In this document: in pieces, positions 22,742-35,678 of the stretch
How positions within the stretch are numbered: position 1 is the stretch's first letter
How the letters are laid out: every line of letters begins with the position of its first letter
NCBI RefSeq assembly: GCF_029168945.1
Contig: NC_083607.1
Location: 33,217,257-33,281,256 of the forward strand
DNA: 64,000 nt
Source: Cannabis sativa
Taxonomy: Eukaryota; Streptophyta; Magnoliopsida; Rosales; Cannabaceae
Direction of reading: 5' to 3'
The notes under the pieces: generated by a model
Seen by the model: the letters and a program-made list of their open reading frames with translations, nothing else
Told to the model about the DNA's origin: nothing
Databases searched by the model: none
Program-made: the position numbers and the translations under genes

Positions 22742-23445
22742 AAGTACCAGGTCGGACGACCATATTAAGTACAAAAAGAACATTTACTTTTAAGTGAATG
22801 GCCTGCTGGGTGGACTACGCTCAAAGGTTTGGACAAAAATGAAAAAGTACTCAGGTCGGATGACCACCATTTAAAGTACAATTTCTAAATTCTGCAATTT
22901 GTTTTATTTCATGTTAAGCTAAAAGATCAGATTAGATCAAATAGCTCTGATGTAAGTTACTACGGTAACAAACATATTTTCGATCAATAAATGAATAAAG
23001 ATGTTTATTTCAAAATTCAAATTGAGTCGAAATTACTAACATGTTGCTAATTTACAATCCAGTACGTACAAAACGTTTGGTCAAACCCAAAACCCCCAAC
23101 AGATAAAAAAGAATACTTGTAAAAAACAAGTGACCAAGAGTCATACGTCTGCTCGGTCACTTGGGGGCACCTATACCTGTACAAAGCATTTGGTAAAGAT
23201 AAAACAGACACAATTGCACGATTATTATAAACAGAGAATGAAATTCATTAAAGATAGCAAAAGCATGTACTACTGTGATTAAAAGCTGCCCGGTCAGCCT
23301 GTTGTCTATAAAATAAAAAATAATTCCAAGTTTAAAGACCGCTTCGCCGGTCATGATGTCTTAAAAAAGGTTTTATGGCCGAATAAGATATATAAAAAAA
23401 GAAAGATAAAAAGATATGTATTTAAACAGCTGGAGTTCCAGGCTC
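22742..23445. repeat. Tat2 spacer between pol and antisense gene
   Basis: Non-coding. It carries two copies of a CAGGTCGGAYGACCA motif followed by TTAAGTAC or TTTAAAGTAC (near 22749 and 22853), in the same position as the CAGGTC-type repeats of Tat1. No gene seen. Confidence 0.55.
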
Positions 23446-25492
23446 TCAGTTTGGGTTTTTTGGACCGGTAAGAGCTGGAGAATTTTTTGTCTGAGCGGAA
23501 GGTACCTCAACATTCTTGCCAGAAGTAGAAGTAGTCGCCTCGCTTTCACCATAAGCCACTTGAGAAGCACAGTACTCAAGATACATGTCTTTGGCCTCGC
23601 CCAAGTAATCAAAATTTGCATGAGGGTTAGCCTTCCAAAAGTGATAAAAAATCTCGAGACCAGCTAAGGCATGTACTTTCTCTTCCAGCCTCGCCACCTC
23701 CGATTTATGCTTCTCGACCTCAGCTGTAAGCTCCTCCTCCTTCGTCTTCTTCTCTTCGTCCAGCCGACGGAAGACTATCTAAAGAACTCCCCTTTCCTCT
23801 TGAAGACTATTCACTTCTGCCGACAAGGTGCCGATGGTAGCTTCAAGTTGATCGGAGGCCTCTAGGTCCTTAGTCAACTTGGCTATTTTCCTCTCACCAG
23901 TAAAAAGCTTCTTGTTGACTTCAGCTAGCTCTATTTGGACAGCTCCGAGTTCCACCCTGGCGTCATCATCATTCTTCCTGGTCAAGTCCACCTCCGCCCA
24001 CATGGTGTTGGACATGGCAGCGTTCTTGGAGGCATCAAATTTGGCTCGAGAATAGGTGTAAGCCAACTTTAGACTAGCCTACACAGAGAAGAAACTTTAG
24101 AGTCTGAGCCAAGTAAAAAGGATTAAAGGAAACTATCAAGAAAGACTTACCCTTGTAAATTCCCTCAAGACTCCTCCCATCAGCAGCTCCAGTGAAGATT
24201 CGTTGTCAGAGCCGGCCAGCTGCTCACTCACCTCAGGAACCAATCGCTTCATGTAATGGGCGAGCATCTCCTTGCCTTTCTTGGCCTCTAGATGCAGTGG
24301 AGAGGGTGGAGTAGGAGCCCACATCTGCTCAGATTCGCTCTTAGCCAGCTCGGATCTGCCCTTTGACTCCTCAGGCCTGTTCGAGCTTCCTCCCTGAGAA
24401 TCTTTGGACTTAGCAACTTTCAGAGTAGAAGGGTCCGTGACAGTTAGCTCCTCGGAAAGATCAATAACCTCCCCGGCCGGTGTCTTTTCCTTAGAAGGGG
24501 TCACCTCACCGCCCCTAGATTTCTTAGCTAGAGGAGATGAGCTTGAGCTTCCTCCAACTCTCTTCTTCAGAGCATCGAGCATCTTCTGAGACATGTCTGC
24601 ACGAAATAAAAACAACATGGTTAGAAGAAAAAAGGCATTAGAAGCATAAAAGCATGTTAATCAAAGAAGTTTAAAAACAAGACGGAGTATCCTGTGCTTC
24701 ATGAGAAGCGTTTGTCTGAGCAAGACTCAAGAGTCCATGATAACCAAACAAGCCTCTTATCTCCGCCATGACAGCTTTCCCTTTTCATAGTACGGGAGAG
24801 GATGGCGAGCAGGTATACTGGGCTCCCTAATTCGAATGGCATGTTCAACAGGCCTGGGCTGGGCCGGAAGTTTCTTCCTCCTTTTGAGCGGAGTCACCTG
24901 CTCTTCCTCAACCTCATCTTCAGGATTCAAAGGCTCATGAGCATACTGTTTGCCCCTTGCACCTCCTTTCAACTTAGCTTCACACTTAGGTTGGATGAGT
25001 TCATTCTCCTTATGAGCTCCCTCAGCCCGGCCAGCACAAGATTTCCTCTTCCTCTCCTTCATAGGCTTAGGAATAAAATCCTTTGGATAGAGCCCGTACC
25101 TCACAAATTTGTCCTCGGTGGTCAACAAAATGATATTTCAGTCATTCCCCAGAAGCTGAGGAGGCCTTTGAGCTTTATCTCTAAGAGCAAGTGTGAAAGG
25201 AGGGCGGTCATATGTGGGGATCTGTTGGAACTGAGTATGGGTAGTGCCCATGCCTTCCACCATGAAGTACTCATCAACAAAATGCCCAATTTTGCTAACG
25301 GCCTTGTCTCCGGTGCCCATCAACCACTTGAAGTCTGCATGAGAGAAATAGAAGTACCCCGATCTGCCTTGCTTAGGGGTGGACTTTAAATCAAAAAACC
25401 TGCTAACCTCATGGGGAGAGGGCATATCCCACCTCTGGGAGGCATAGAGAACGAAGAGGGTGGACAAATACTTAATGCCCCTGGGAGTGAAT
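23446..25492 (-). pseudogene. Tat2 antisense gene, C-terminal part
   Basis: Minus-strand homologue of the Tat1 antisense gene. From right to left: PF04195-like text (LFVLYASQRWDMPSPHEVSRFF, about 25467), a basic linker, a serine-rich and acidic domain (MSQKMLDALKKRVGG at about 24594), and a coiled coil ending at TGA 23446. A 72-bp intron (24079-24150, GTAAGT...TGTAG) matches the position of the last intron in Tat1. An acceptor-like CAG lies at 24597-24599 but its donor is unclear. Stops include a TAG at 23779. The N-terminus lies at 40977-41506, displaced by two insertions. Confidence 0.7.
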
Positions 25493-27344
25493 TGTAGGAA
25501 ATATTTTACCAGGATCTAGATATACGCCCAAGTATGTTTTGTTAACATCCTAATATGAATTCTAAAACAATGAAATAAACACATAAGAGTTTAAGAAAAC
25601 CTTACATTGGGTGCAGCCGAATATAATGACTCCGTCCACTAAGATCTCTAGCCCTAGATTCGTTTTTGTAGCAGAGCATAATCAAGATCTGAATCTAGAT
25701 CTCTTTCTCTCCTTCTTTGATGCTGATTTTCCATAGTCTTACATACTATGATTGAGGTACCACTTTATGTGTGTGGGCACTACTCTATCACTCAAGGTAT
25801 TTCAAAATTAGAAGAGAAGAAAAGAGAGAGAAGGAGCGGCTTGGCTTTTCTCTGAAGGAAACAATGTTCAAAGTTATGAGTTTCCTGAAGCAAATACTTT
25901 CTATTTATAGAATGCCCTCTAGGTTTAGGTTAGAATTGTGTGGCATTAAAATAATGGAAAAAATAAAATGGTAAACCTCTTGCATAGTGGGCGGCCAATA
26001 TAAGGAAATTGGCCGTCACTTTGTAACTTTCCCATTTTGTTATTTTTCATTCCCATTTTCTCAAAAATGCCAATTTTTCAATTTAACCATTCAAATGCCA
26101 ATTCTAATTATTTAATAACTTAAAAATAATTATTAAATAATATTGCCATTTAATATATTTATTTAATTTAGACATATAAAGTATCTTAATTAATAAATAA
26201 ACCTAGAATCTCTTTTCTTTACAATTTCGCCCTTGCTTAGTGAAAATTCATAAAGTAGACATAGTCTAACTTTAGAATTATAATTGATTAATTAAAATCA
26301 ATTAGCTGAGTCTTACAAGCAGTATGGTCTCAACTAGTATGGGGACCATGGGTCTATATAACCGAGCTTCCAATAAGTCGAACCGAATTCACTAAGTAAA
26401 TTCCCTAACTCATTAATTCCTTATTGAATCCACTCTTAGAACTTGGAATTGCATTCTCAGTCATATAGAACGCTCTATATGTTCCACGATATAGATACGT
26501 TATTAGTTATCCATTGTATAATCCTAATTTGATCAATGATCCTCTATATAGATGATTTACACTGTAAAGGGATTAAATTACCGTAACACCCTACAATGTA
26601 TTTTATCCTTAAAACACTTAACCCTGTATAAATGATATTTCAGCTAAGTGAAATGAGTACTCCACCATTTATTTTCGTTTGGTTAAGCTCAAAGGAAATC
26701 ATCCTTTACTTTCTATTCGCCAGATAGAAGCTATAGATTCCATATTTATGTTAGCGCTCCCACTCAATTGCACTACCGTGTTCCCAAAATGTACGTATCA
26801 CCCTGACCCAAAAGTAGGTTTAACTAACAAATCAAAGAACACGAATACTACTCTTGAGATTGAACCTAATCATATCAGGATTAAGATCATTTGATCTAGG
26901 ATCAAACAGGTGATATTGAATTGAATAAATATCACGGTAAATTCTAATATATCTAATCAAAGTTCAATATCGGTCCCTTCCGATGTATACTCCATACATC
27001 CGATATTGGTAAACTTTGCCAATGTCCTGGAAAGGACATTACACTTTTCCAAGGTGTAAGAATACATATCGCTGATTATACCATGTCAGTCTAAATCCAG
27101 TGTTCTGACAAATCAGGGAATAAACTTTCGAACATATAATTAAGATTATAATTCACTGTGCTGACAACACTATAATCTTTAACAAATTCATATGTTCTGG
27201 ACTTAAATTGAATTCATACATTATATATATAATCATGAAATAAATCATGTGAACCATGCAACATAAAATGTTATTTTTGATCTTTATTAATAAGTAAATT
27301 TGATTATATTGAAATGGGTTTTATTTAGGGCACAAAACCCAACA
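25493..27344 (-). repeat. 3' LTR of copia-B
   Basis: 1,852 bp on the minus strand, TGTTGGGTTTTGTGCCC...TACA. The usual TTCCAACA terminus is mutated at its end. TATAAATA lies at 25912-25919 (minus). The antisense reading frames at 25771-25974 and 26679-26894 recur in the other LTR because the LTRs are copies. Confidence 0.9.
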
Positions 27345-27360
27345 AACTCCCACTTGCACT
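27345..27360 (-). other. Polypurine tract of copia-B
   Basis: On the minus strand GTGCAAGTGGGAGTT directly precedes the LTR start TGTTGGG. Confidence 0.7.
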
Positions 27361-29824
27361 AATATAAAACAAAATGTGCATTTCAAATAATCTCAACACC
27401 TCGATATACAAATCAAGTGTTGAAGTAGTAAACTCCTCGTAATAGGATCTGACAGGTTGAATTAAACACAACCTCTTCTCCACCATTACTCTTCCTTAAT
27501 CACAAAATCCTTGATAATGTGAAATTCCTCTCTATATGTCTACTCTCTTGGGATACTGGATTCTATACTTTTTGCAACTACTTCTTGGTTATCTAGGAAG
27601 TAATACTAGTAGTTAAGGCAAGTTGGAACGGTGCCACAAATGTATAGAACTTTCCTTAGACTGAATAAGTACCTTTCCTGCAACTTTAACATTCAGTGTC
27701 TTTCTGGTAGACTAAGAGACTTCAGATAGGTTTTTACACTTCTCCAAAATAACTACTCCACCGCCAGAGTAATCACCATTTTATCAGCAGGCTTTCTAGC
27801 ACAAAGGCAAGTCTTGAAATCTGATGTGGTGTAGTCTAAGAGTTTTAAACACACCCTTATTGACTAACATATAGTTCCTCTTCTTAATCTTAAGATTTAC
27901 TTGATTGTTTTCCAATGTTCCTCTCCTGGATTAATCTGATACCTACTCATTACTCCCACTCAACAGCAGGTGTCTGGTCTAAGGCATACTAAAGCATATA
28001 TGAGACCTCTCACTGTTGATTTAAGAAATTCTTTCATGGCTTTATCTTTTCTGCAATAGTTGAGACTTTTCCTTAGATAAACAAAATCTATGTCTAAGAA
28101 GTTGTGATGCTTCTATAGATTGCCATTGGAAAGAAAATGCTTCAGCATCTTACTAAAGTAAGTTGCTTGCATTAGAATAAGTAATTATCAAGTATACCAC
28201 AAGCCATAGGTTTAGATAAACTCAAACCTATAATACTAGGAACAGGAAGTTTTGTTAAGTCCATTGAATAGACTTATTAACGAAAATTTCCTTTTATGTC
28301 CTTGTAATAGAAAATTATAGATTACTCCATGTCAATGGATCAAACCATAGTTCTCTTGGCTTTACTTCTTAGTTTCTTATCATGACAATCCATTACTTGT
28401 TTAAACTCACAATGGATTTTAATCACTAGTGTCTTCCAAGTCATAAGAAGAGTGAGTTCCTTGAAACCCTCCCACTACGACAAGGTACCGTGAATTATGT
28501 CTAAGAAAACTAAATGGTATTAACCTCTTCAGTTATGTCAAAACAACTGAGGTAGTGGGGTCATCTTGTAATGAATAAGATGATAGAACACTTATGGAAT
28601 CAAGAAAAAAATATGTCCTTTATTTGCTACTTTATTTTCAGACTTAGTCATTTTCTTAGAAAAGTAATATTTGTTTAAACAAACACTTTAGTCATTTTCT
28701 TAGAAAAGTAATATTTGTTTAAACAAACACTTTCTTATCTAATGACTATGGGATGGTCCACCCCCAATCACTTAGAATGGCTAACAGATATGCAAACGAG
28801 GGTTAGCATTTCTAGCTTTTCTTAAGATTTCGATTAGGTCATCCATGAATCTAGTAATGATTTACATTAAGTATACAACCATTGCATCATTCTGAAATTA
28901 TATTACCATAGAAAAATTTAGGCAATGACTAGTAACTAATTATCAATATGCAAATTGAATTTCTAAGGAGGTAAATTTGGATATAATTCAAAAATCAAAT
29001 TAATGATCTTTGAACTGCATATCTACTAACTTTTTCTCCACCCCTATCAGTTCGCAAGATCTTTAACCACTTACCTTGATAGTTTTTCACCATTGCTAGA
29101 AATTCATGAAATTTTTGAAACATTTCAAATTTCTTTTGCATAAGGTAAAATCTAGAGTGGTCGTTTTAAGAATACAATGAAAACTCATATCCACCCCTGA
29201 ATGTACATCCATCTTCGAATGAGATGAACTTACTTTCAGTGGATATAAGCATATTAACTCTTTGAAGAGATTGATCTTGTCAAAACCACTATGAACAAGA
29301 TACAAAAGCCATAGATTTATTTGGTTTTGTCTCTTGATGACTTGATTTAGTTACATCAAAGAGTTCTTAGAATAGTGCAAGTGGATTCTGGTCACAGAAT
29401 ACTCAACTCATACAGTTTGAATCCATTGATAGAAAATGGTTATTAAACACTTGTGAAAGTGTAACTGTATGATGAGTAATTCTTTCTTGGACCACCACTA
29501 CTAATTTAACTCTAAGTTGATTTGCCCATACAAGTAGGAGATTTCTAAGATTGAGGATTTATATCATTTCAGAATAGAATTTCGGGAATATAATCATATT
29601 CGTCATTTAATTTCTTAAGAGAAAATATAGAATGACTTTATATGATTTATAGACCATTCATCCAATGATATGTCATTGAGCTAATTCGAAATGAATAAGC
29701 TAAGAGGAATTAGGATAATTTCGTTTTAAATAAGAATCCAACGATGCTCCGATTAGCGAGAGTCAAAGTAATCTTATTTATACAATCTTCTTGTTTCATA
29801 TTGTAAAATACTAGTCTAAGGTGT
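27361..29824 (-). other. Decayed interior of copia-B
   Basis: No intact ORF. Weak copia RT/RNase H-like phrases around 27700-27960 match copia-A near 19190-19430. A 44-bp tandem duplication is at 28645-28733. Leader-type repeats start near 29530. Confidence 0.5.
28645..28733. repeat. 44-bp tandem duplication with internal palindrome
   Basis: Two near-perfect copies (start 28645 and 28689) of a unit containing TTTTCTTAGAAAA and the 14-bp palindrome TTTGTTTAAACAAA. Confidence 0.85.
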
Positions 29825-30956
29825 TGTAAAGCCCGCTTAGCTAATTTGGAAATTAGCAGTTATTTATGTTAATCAGGAAATTATTTATAGCTATTTAAAT
29901 AATTTATCATTGTTATTTATGGAATTCAGATATGCATAATTATGTCATCAGCAGTTTTTATATTTCGCATTTCCGGTGTCCGGTATTTTGGAACTCGGCG
30001 TTTGGCTCAGTAGAAATCACAACTTAGTATGTTAGCAGTTTGGGGACGGGTTTTAGACATTGGGAATGTCGGGAATGGCCGGGAATTTAGAATGTCCCAA
30101 AAAGACCCCTTTAGTATGATTTATGTGATTTTATGGTGGAGGGGCAAAATGGTCTTTTTGCCCCATTAGTGTTTTGTCTTATATGAGTTTATTAAATGAA
30201 ATAAATGTTTATTTATTTAATTGCTTTTGGCTGAAATGGATTTGATAAATGGTTATGTTAAGTGGGTTATTTTATTTATTTCATTTTCACACAAAAACAC
30301 TTAGAAAAGAAAATTGAATTTTTCCAAAAACACTCTCTTTTCCTCTCCACTTTCGGCTGAACCTTGGGGGTGCAAAGGCTGGATTTTCTTTGGTGATTCA
30401 AGCCCTAATTTGCAACTTTATTGATCTCTTGTTGTGGTATGTGTTTCCTAGTTCCTTTCTCTTTAAATTTCTTGGAAAAAAATGATGAAAAGTGATGAAT
30501 GCATGCATGATTTTAGTTGATTTTGGCTGCTGTGTTTTGAGGTTAATTTGTGTGATTCAAAGCATGTTTATGTGAGGTTATTTAGGTTGTTTTGAAGCAT
30601 GAAAGTTAGATTGAGTTAAGCTTTGGTTTTCTATGTAAAATATGTGAATTCTTGAATGAAATGGTTATGTTCTGTTGCTGTGTTATTGTTGATGTTTTGG
30701 ATTGTTTTCAGAGGCTTAGTTAAGCTTGTTTAAGTAGGTTTAGATGGTTTTGGTTGCATGCTAGCTAGGTTTGCTCAAGTTTGAGTTTAGAACTCAAAGC
30801 TTGAGCTCTAATGGTGATTTTTGAATTCGTGCAATCTGGGTGGTTTTGTTGCCTTAGAAATGTTCTAGGGGAGGTATAGAACAGGTCTGGAAGGTTTCAT
30901 GTGATTTGGGGTTGAATTGTGCAAGTTATGAATTTTTGATGTTGCTGCCTGCGAGG

Positions 30957-31028
30957 AACCGGAATTCCGGTTGAGCATCCGGAATTCCGGATGGGGGTTC
31001 AGAATTTCCCAGAACCGGAATTCCGGTT
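30957..31028. repeat. Cluster of EcoRI-centred palindromes
   Basis: Three perfect palindromes: AACCGGAATTCCGGTT (30957-30972), CATCCGGAATTCCGGATG (30976-30993) and AACCGGAATTCCGGTT (31013-31028), followed by an imperfect AACCGGTCTGCCGGTT. All lie in the Tekay-type LTR. Confidence 0.9.
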
Positions 31029-31576
31029 GGGCAACCGGTCTGCCGGTTGGGGGATTTTTCAGAACCCTAGTTTTCCTCGTTTTTGGGTTTTTAGGGGTAT
31101 TGCCATGCTTTTTATCGATAGGGAAACTTTTAGTTTCAAGTTTTAGTCCCCGGGAAGTGATTTAGCGTGTCACTTATAGCGTTGTGATTTTTATGGTTTA
31201 GGAGCCAGTAATCCGCCGTTCGCCTTCGGTTCCAGTCGGGTTGACCAAGCACACCGAAATCGGAATCCGTGTAAGATTAGTATAACAAGATGCATATGTA
31301 GATTACATGTTTAGCGTGCATGTAGGAAGCCTGCTAGATTACATTAGATATGTATTTAGGCTTCGAACCAACCAACCCTGTCACGTCGGTACAGCCGGAG
31401 TATGACCAAGAATGAGTATGACCGGCTCGACCGATCAGCCGACACTTGGTTGGTGGTTCGATGCTATTGACCTATCCCGTCTGGTACAGCCGGAGTATGA
31501 CCAGCAGCCGGAGTATGACCGGTTCGACCGATCAGGAGGATACTTGTCAATAGTACCGTCCCCTGAACGTTCAAAA

Positions 31577-31666
31577 CTCAGTACCATGTTGGACATGGCA
31601 GTAGTGCTCAGTACCATGTTGGACATGGCAGTAGCGGGACTCAGTATCGTGTTGGACACGGCAGTT
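31577..31666 (+). repeat. Three-unit hairpin repeat in the Tekay-type LTR
   Basis: Units of 30-33 bp starting at 31577, 31607 and 31640, each containing a short inverted repeat. Two units have CCATG-TTGGA-CATGG and the third has CGTG-TTGGA-CACG. The same array recurs in both LTRs of the complete element (about 45565-45650 and 52770-52855). Confidence 0.85.
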
Positions 31667-32081
31667 AGTTATGTATGATATTAGTATGCTTTTCTTACTG
31701 AGTCTGTCGACTCACAGTTTATGTTCATGTGTAGGTAAAGGCAAGGCTGTAGCTGATGGACCGTGACCGAGCATATGAGATTGTACATGTCGGGGCGGTT
31801 AGGCCTGGAGCGTACGATCCTCGGGACAGCAGGGCTGAGATTTTTGTAACTGTCGTTAGACGACTTTCATTTTGATGTAAAAGTTAAACAGTTAAAGCGT
31901 TTGTAAATATTTTTATAAATCGGGATCCCGAGACTTTTTGTAAAATGGTTTATAAGTTTAATGAAAAAGCAAAATTTTAATTAATCACGTTTTTCCATAA
32001 ACCTCGTTGATTAGCAACGAGCTGCACAGTACGTTTAAAAATCACGTAATACGCCTAAGATAGTTAGGGTGTTACAGGTGT

Positions 32082-35000
32082 CATCAATTGATGAACAGCT
32101 AGATGTTGCATATACAATATTTATCTTTCGAGATCTAACACTATTATGTTAGTCTAATGGTGAAAATCCATTAGGGATTTATCTCATTAGAAAAACAAAC
32201 TAAGTTGGACCAACAATGAAGATTCGAAATTAAACTACAATTTAATAACAGAAAATAACATGGTTCAATATAAATTCATACACAATTCAGAAATTATTAA
32301 ACATATAGCAAGTAGGAATGACAAGTGAAAATACTAAAACATACAATCCTAAATAATTTCCAAGGTCTTCAACAAACTGATATCAGTGTCCCGTTTAGGC
32401 GAGAGTCAGTGATACCATCCATTGAATAGAGTTGTCAGCTCATCTAAAATGATAAACATTCTAGCAACCTTTTATTCGATCAAGATTGGAATCTAGCGTT
32501 GTCCCGTTTAGGCAAGAGTCAAGGCTATTCTATCTTATGAGCTTCCACCATTGTTTCATATTTTGTAAGTCAAATACAGTCGCCACCATTAGGGTGATCA
32601 ATACCATATAAAACACTTACAAATATACTTATCTTTCGAGATTAAACGGTGCTAACTTGCTAATGAAAGTTCCTCCATTAGGGAGGATTACTCACTAAAA
32701 CAATAACTATGTAAAACCAACAATGGAGATCGAATATCCTAATAATAATAAAGCTCATTATTTAATGAAGGTTGTATTTTCTTCTGAAACTTATTTTAAT
32801 TTATTTATTTTAAATATATATATTTATTTAATTAAAATTTCTAATTTAGAATAAAAAATTCTAAATATAAATTTTAATGTAATATTTATAAATTATACTT
32901 AGATGGATATGAAAATAACGTGAATTATTTCCATCTTAGTAATAATTTCCAATAAATATTTAGAAAATTATTCAATTTAAGTTGTTTCAAAATTAATTTA
33001 AATTAATTTACAACTCAAATTTAATTTTCTATAAATATATATTGCATTTCGAAAAATGAAGTGTATAAGCATACTACTTTCGAAAATACTTTAAAATAAA
33101 ATAAAAATAAATCCTGGAAAAATTATTCTAATTTTATGTTGGCCCAAAATTAATAAAAATTAATTTACAACAAAAATATAATTTTCCTATTTAATTAAAT
33201 ATTTAAGAAAAATTTTAAATATTTAAGTATCATGATTAAGAATCAACTTAAATATTAATTTTCTATTTAATTAAATATCGCTAGAAAAATACTTCAAGCA
33301 AAACTGATAATATCTATCTAGACTTTCATGGACTAATTAATTCAATTTCTAATTATAATATATTTTAGTTCATTTATTTTAATTAATCATTAAATGAAAA
33401 AATCATTGATTTAAGTTGGTCCAAAATAAATAATTTTCAACTTTAATCTATTTTTCAAATAAAATTCGAAATTTCTGCATTAAAGAAATGCAATTTCGAA
33501 ATTGTGGGAAAAAGATTAATAAAATAAAATAAAATATATTTTGAAAATTATTCAAATTTAAGTTATTCTGAAATAAGATTCCAAACTTAAAATAATTTTC
33601 AACTTTAATTAAATAACATGAAAATAACAATATTTAAGTATCATGATGAAAATCAACTTAGATATTGAAATTTTCAATTTAATTAAATGTATTAAATTCA
33701 AGAAATAAATAATTAAGTATAGAGGAAACTTAATTATTAATTCTAGTTTAATACTAGGAAAATATACTCAACTTAGAATGTACCAAAATTAATTATTATT
33801 ATAGAAATAACTATCTAGAATATATATCATTAACTAAGTGTTTTTCTAAAATTAACTTTAAAATATTAAATGAAAAATAAATTTCATATATTTTAAAAGT
33901 TAATTATGTTGCTAATTCAATTTTAATTAGGTTAGACTAATATAATTAACCTAATACAATTATTTAAATAAGGCAAATGGGCCTTCACAATTGGGGTAGT
34001 TCATGTGAGGGGGAGCTGGGTTCAGTATGTCGTACCCACTTCTATTGGCCCCCAACTCTCACACAAGGCCCAAAAGAGAGGAATTTAACCTTTAAATAAA
34101 CAATTGTTATTCATTGAATAAGCCCAAATCTAATTGGGCCTAAATAATATTACTTATGTCAAATTTTATTTTAGCAACCTAGTCCATTTACTTAGTAAAA
34201 AAAAACTTAAATGGGCTTCCTATATGCATCTAAGCCCAATAGCAAACATATAGGCTCACACAGGTCAAATGATTTGGATGGGCCCTATCATGTTACTAGG
34301 TTTACACAGATGAAAGAAGTACAAAATTTACCTGTTACAAATTACTTATAAGATCTATTGACAATTGGACTATGATTAAAATCAGATCATTGGATCTGTC
34401 AACAAGTTAATCATAGCAATTTAGATCAAATAAATAATAGGTTTGTTAAAAAAAAAATTGAACAAACAATATAAATAAATAAACAAACATTGTCCACGTA
34501 ACAGATGTGAAATAAGATATTAATATAATTAAATTATTATTCTTAAACTAACCAAATTTTTGATAATTTAGGGTTGTTAAAAACAAACCTCAAAAATCTT
34601 AAAATTAGAAACTAATTTTAAAATATCTAGGTTTATTTGAACCAAATTAAATTAAATATCAAATAAGATCAATGATTTGAAAGAAAGAATCTTCAATATC
34701 ACTTTCAGATTTTATAATTTAATAAGATTAAAGTAACAAAATAAACAAATTTTAAAATAGATTTGGTTAGATAATTATTATTTTAAGAATAAAATATTAA
34801 ATAAATAATAATTACCATAATTATATGTCAAAATATCTCAAATTAAACAATATTCAAATTTCTACAAAATATCTAAGTTATTTGAATATTTAAGATATAA
34901 TTTATAAATTTCTAATAAGGAAAAAAATGATATATATAGAAAAATATCATTTTTAAACTTATAATTTATAAATAATTAAATATTTAACAAAATAACAAAT

Positions 35001-35658
35001 TTTGAATTTGAAAATATTATGATAAGTCTATCTATAAATATATCTATGTTAATTTCAAATTTATTAATTATTTATTTTGTCATATAAGATAATTTTAATA
35101 TAATATTTTAAATAAAAAGATAAAGTTATCTTTTAATTTAAAATATGTTAAATATAAAAATATCTAATCTTATAATTAAATAATATATAAATATTAAAGA
35201 AGTTAACAAATTTTTAAATCTTACCATAATAGGAAATATTTAAAATTGGAAATATTCCAAAATAGAAATATTTAAAAAAGTAAATATTTCAAATTGGAAA
35301 AATCTAAAATTGGAAAAATTGAATTTTGGGAAACAATCACATGAAAAAATTGGATTTTTGGGGAAAAAACCCAAAAAATCGCAATTTGTGGGGGACACCA
35401 TTGAACCCAGATTTTCCAAAAATCATAACACTTTCAATTTTTATCGCAATCGAGTTCTGTAAAAACAAAAATTGCTTAATTTTTCACAAGGAATCCAAAT
35501 AAAATATTTTCAAAAATAGAAAAATTATTTTTTATGGAAAAACTTCGTACAATATATACATTCATCACGTAAGCACATAAACCAACATGAAACCATCCAA
35601 ATCAACACAAAATATATAAGACATCGTTTTTATTCATATTACATGAAAGTAAATCATT
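32082..35658 (-). other. Leader of copia-B
   Basis: AT-rich and non-coding. It includes the gapped repeat modules with AGGCGAGAGTC motifs (about 32330-32720), degenerate repeats, and a more GC-rich conserved island (about 33965-34330) that recurs in copia-D and copia-F. Confidence 0.6.
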
Positions 35659-35661
35659 ACC

Positions 35662-35676
35662 ATGGCTCTGGTGCCA
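35662..35676 (-). other. Primer binding site of copia-B
   Basis: On the minus strand TGGCACCAGAGCC starts two bases after the LTR end. It resembles the initiator-Met tRNA type site (TGGTATCAGAGC) with a few changes. Confidence 0.6.
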
Positions 35677-35678
35677 GT

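Larger units (their letters stand above)
21630..25492 (+). mobile_element. Tat2: old Tat-lineage element, integrase-to-antisense-gene segment
   Basis: A decayed second Tat family: integrase end (21630-22741), repeat spacer, and the C-terminal two thirds of the antisense gene (23446-25492, minus). Copia-A abuts it on the left and copia-B (TSD TGAAT) on the right. The element resumes at 37535 and 40977 and ends in a truncated LTR at 42399. Confidence 0.8.
29825..32076 (+). mobile_element. Solo LTR of a Tekay-type chromovirus in copia-B
   Basis: 2,252 bp, TGTAAAGCCC...GGTGTTACA, flanked by a perfect GGTGT duplication (29820-29824 and 32077-32081). It is homologous to the LTRs of the chromovirus at 45149-54594, in opposite orientation. 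The uninterrupted target is visible near 63745-63770 on the other strand. It includes palindromes (30957-31028), CCGGAGTATGACC repeats and hairpin repeats (31577-31666). A solo LTR results from LTR-LTR recombination. Confidence 0.93.

Noticed and set aside
25771..26894. Conserved frames inside copia LTRs (25771-25974, 26679-26894, 35957-36160, 36865-37080, 59504-59743)
   Set aside because: They recur only because LTRs are copies, in the 59504 copy the frame has diverged at its end, and LTRs of this type do not encode proteins.
31412..31678. Frames over the repeats in the Tekay-type LTR (both strands, also 45652-45894)
   Set aside because: Translations of tandem repeats in an LTR, with no start or domain support.
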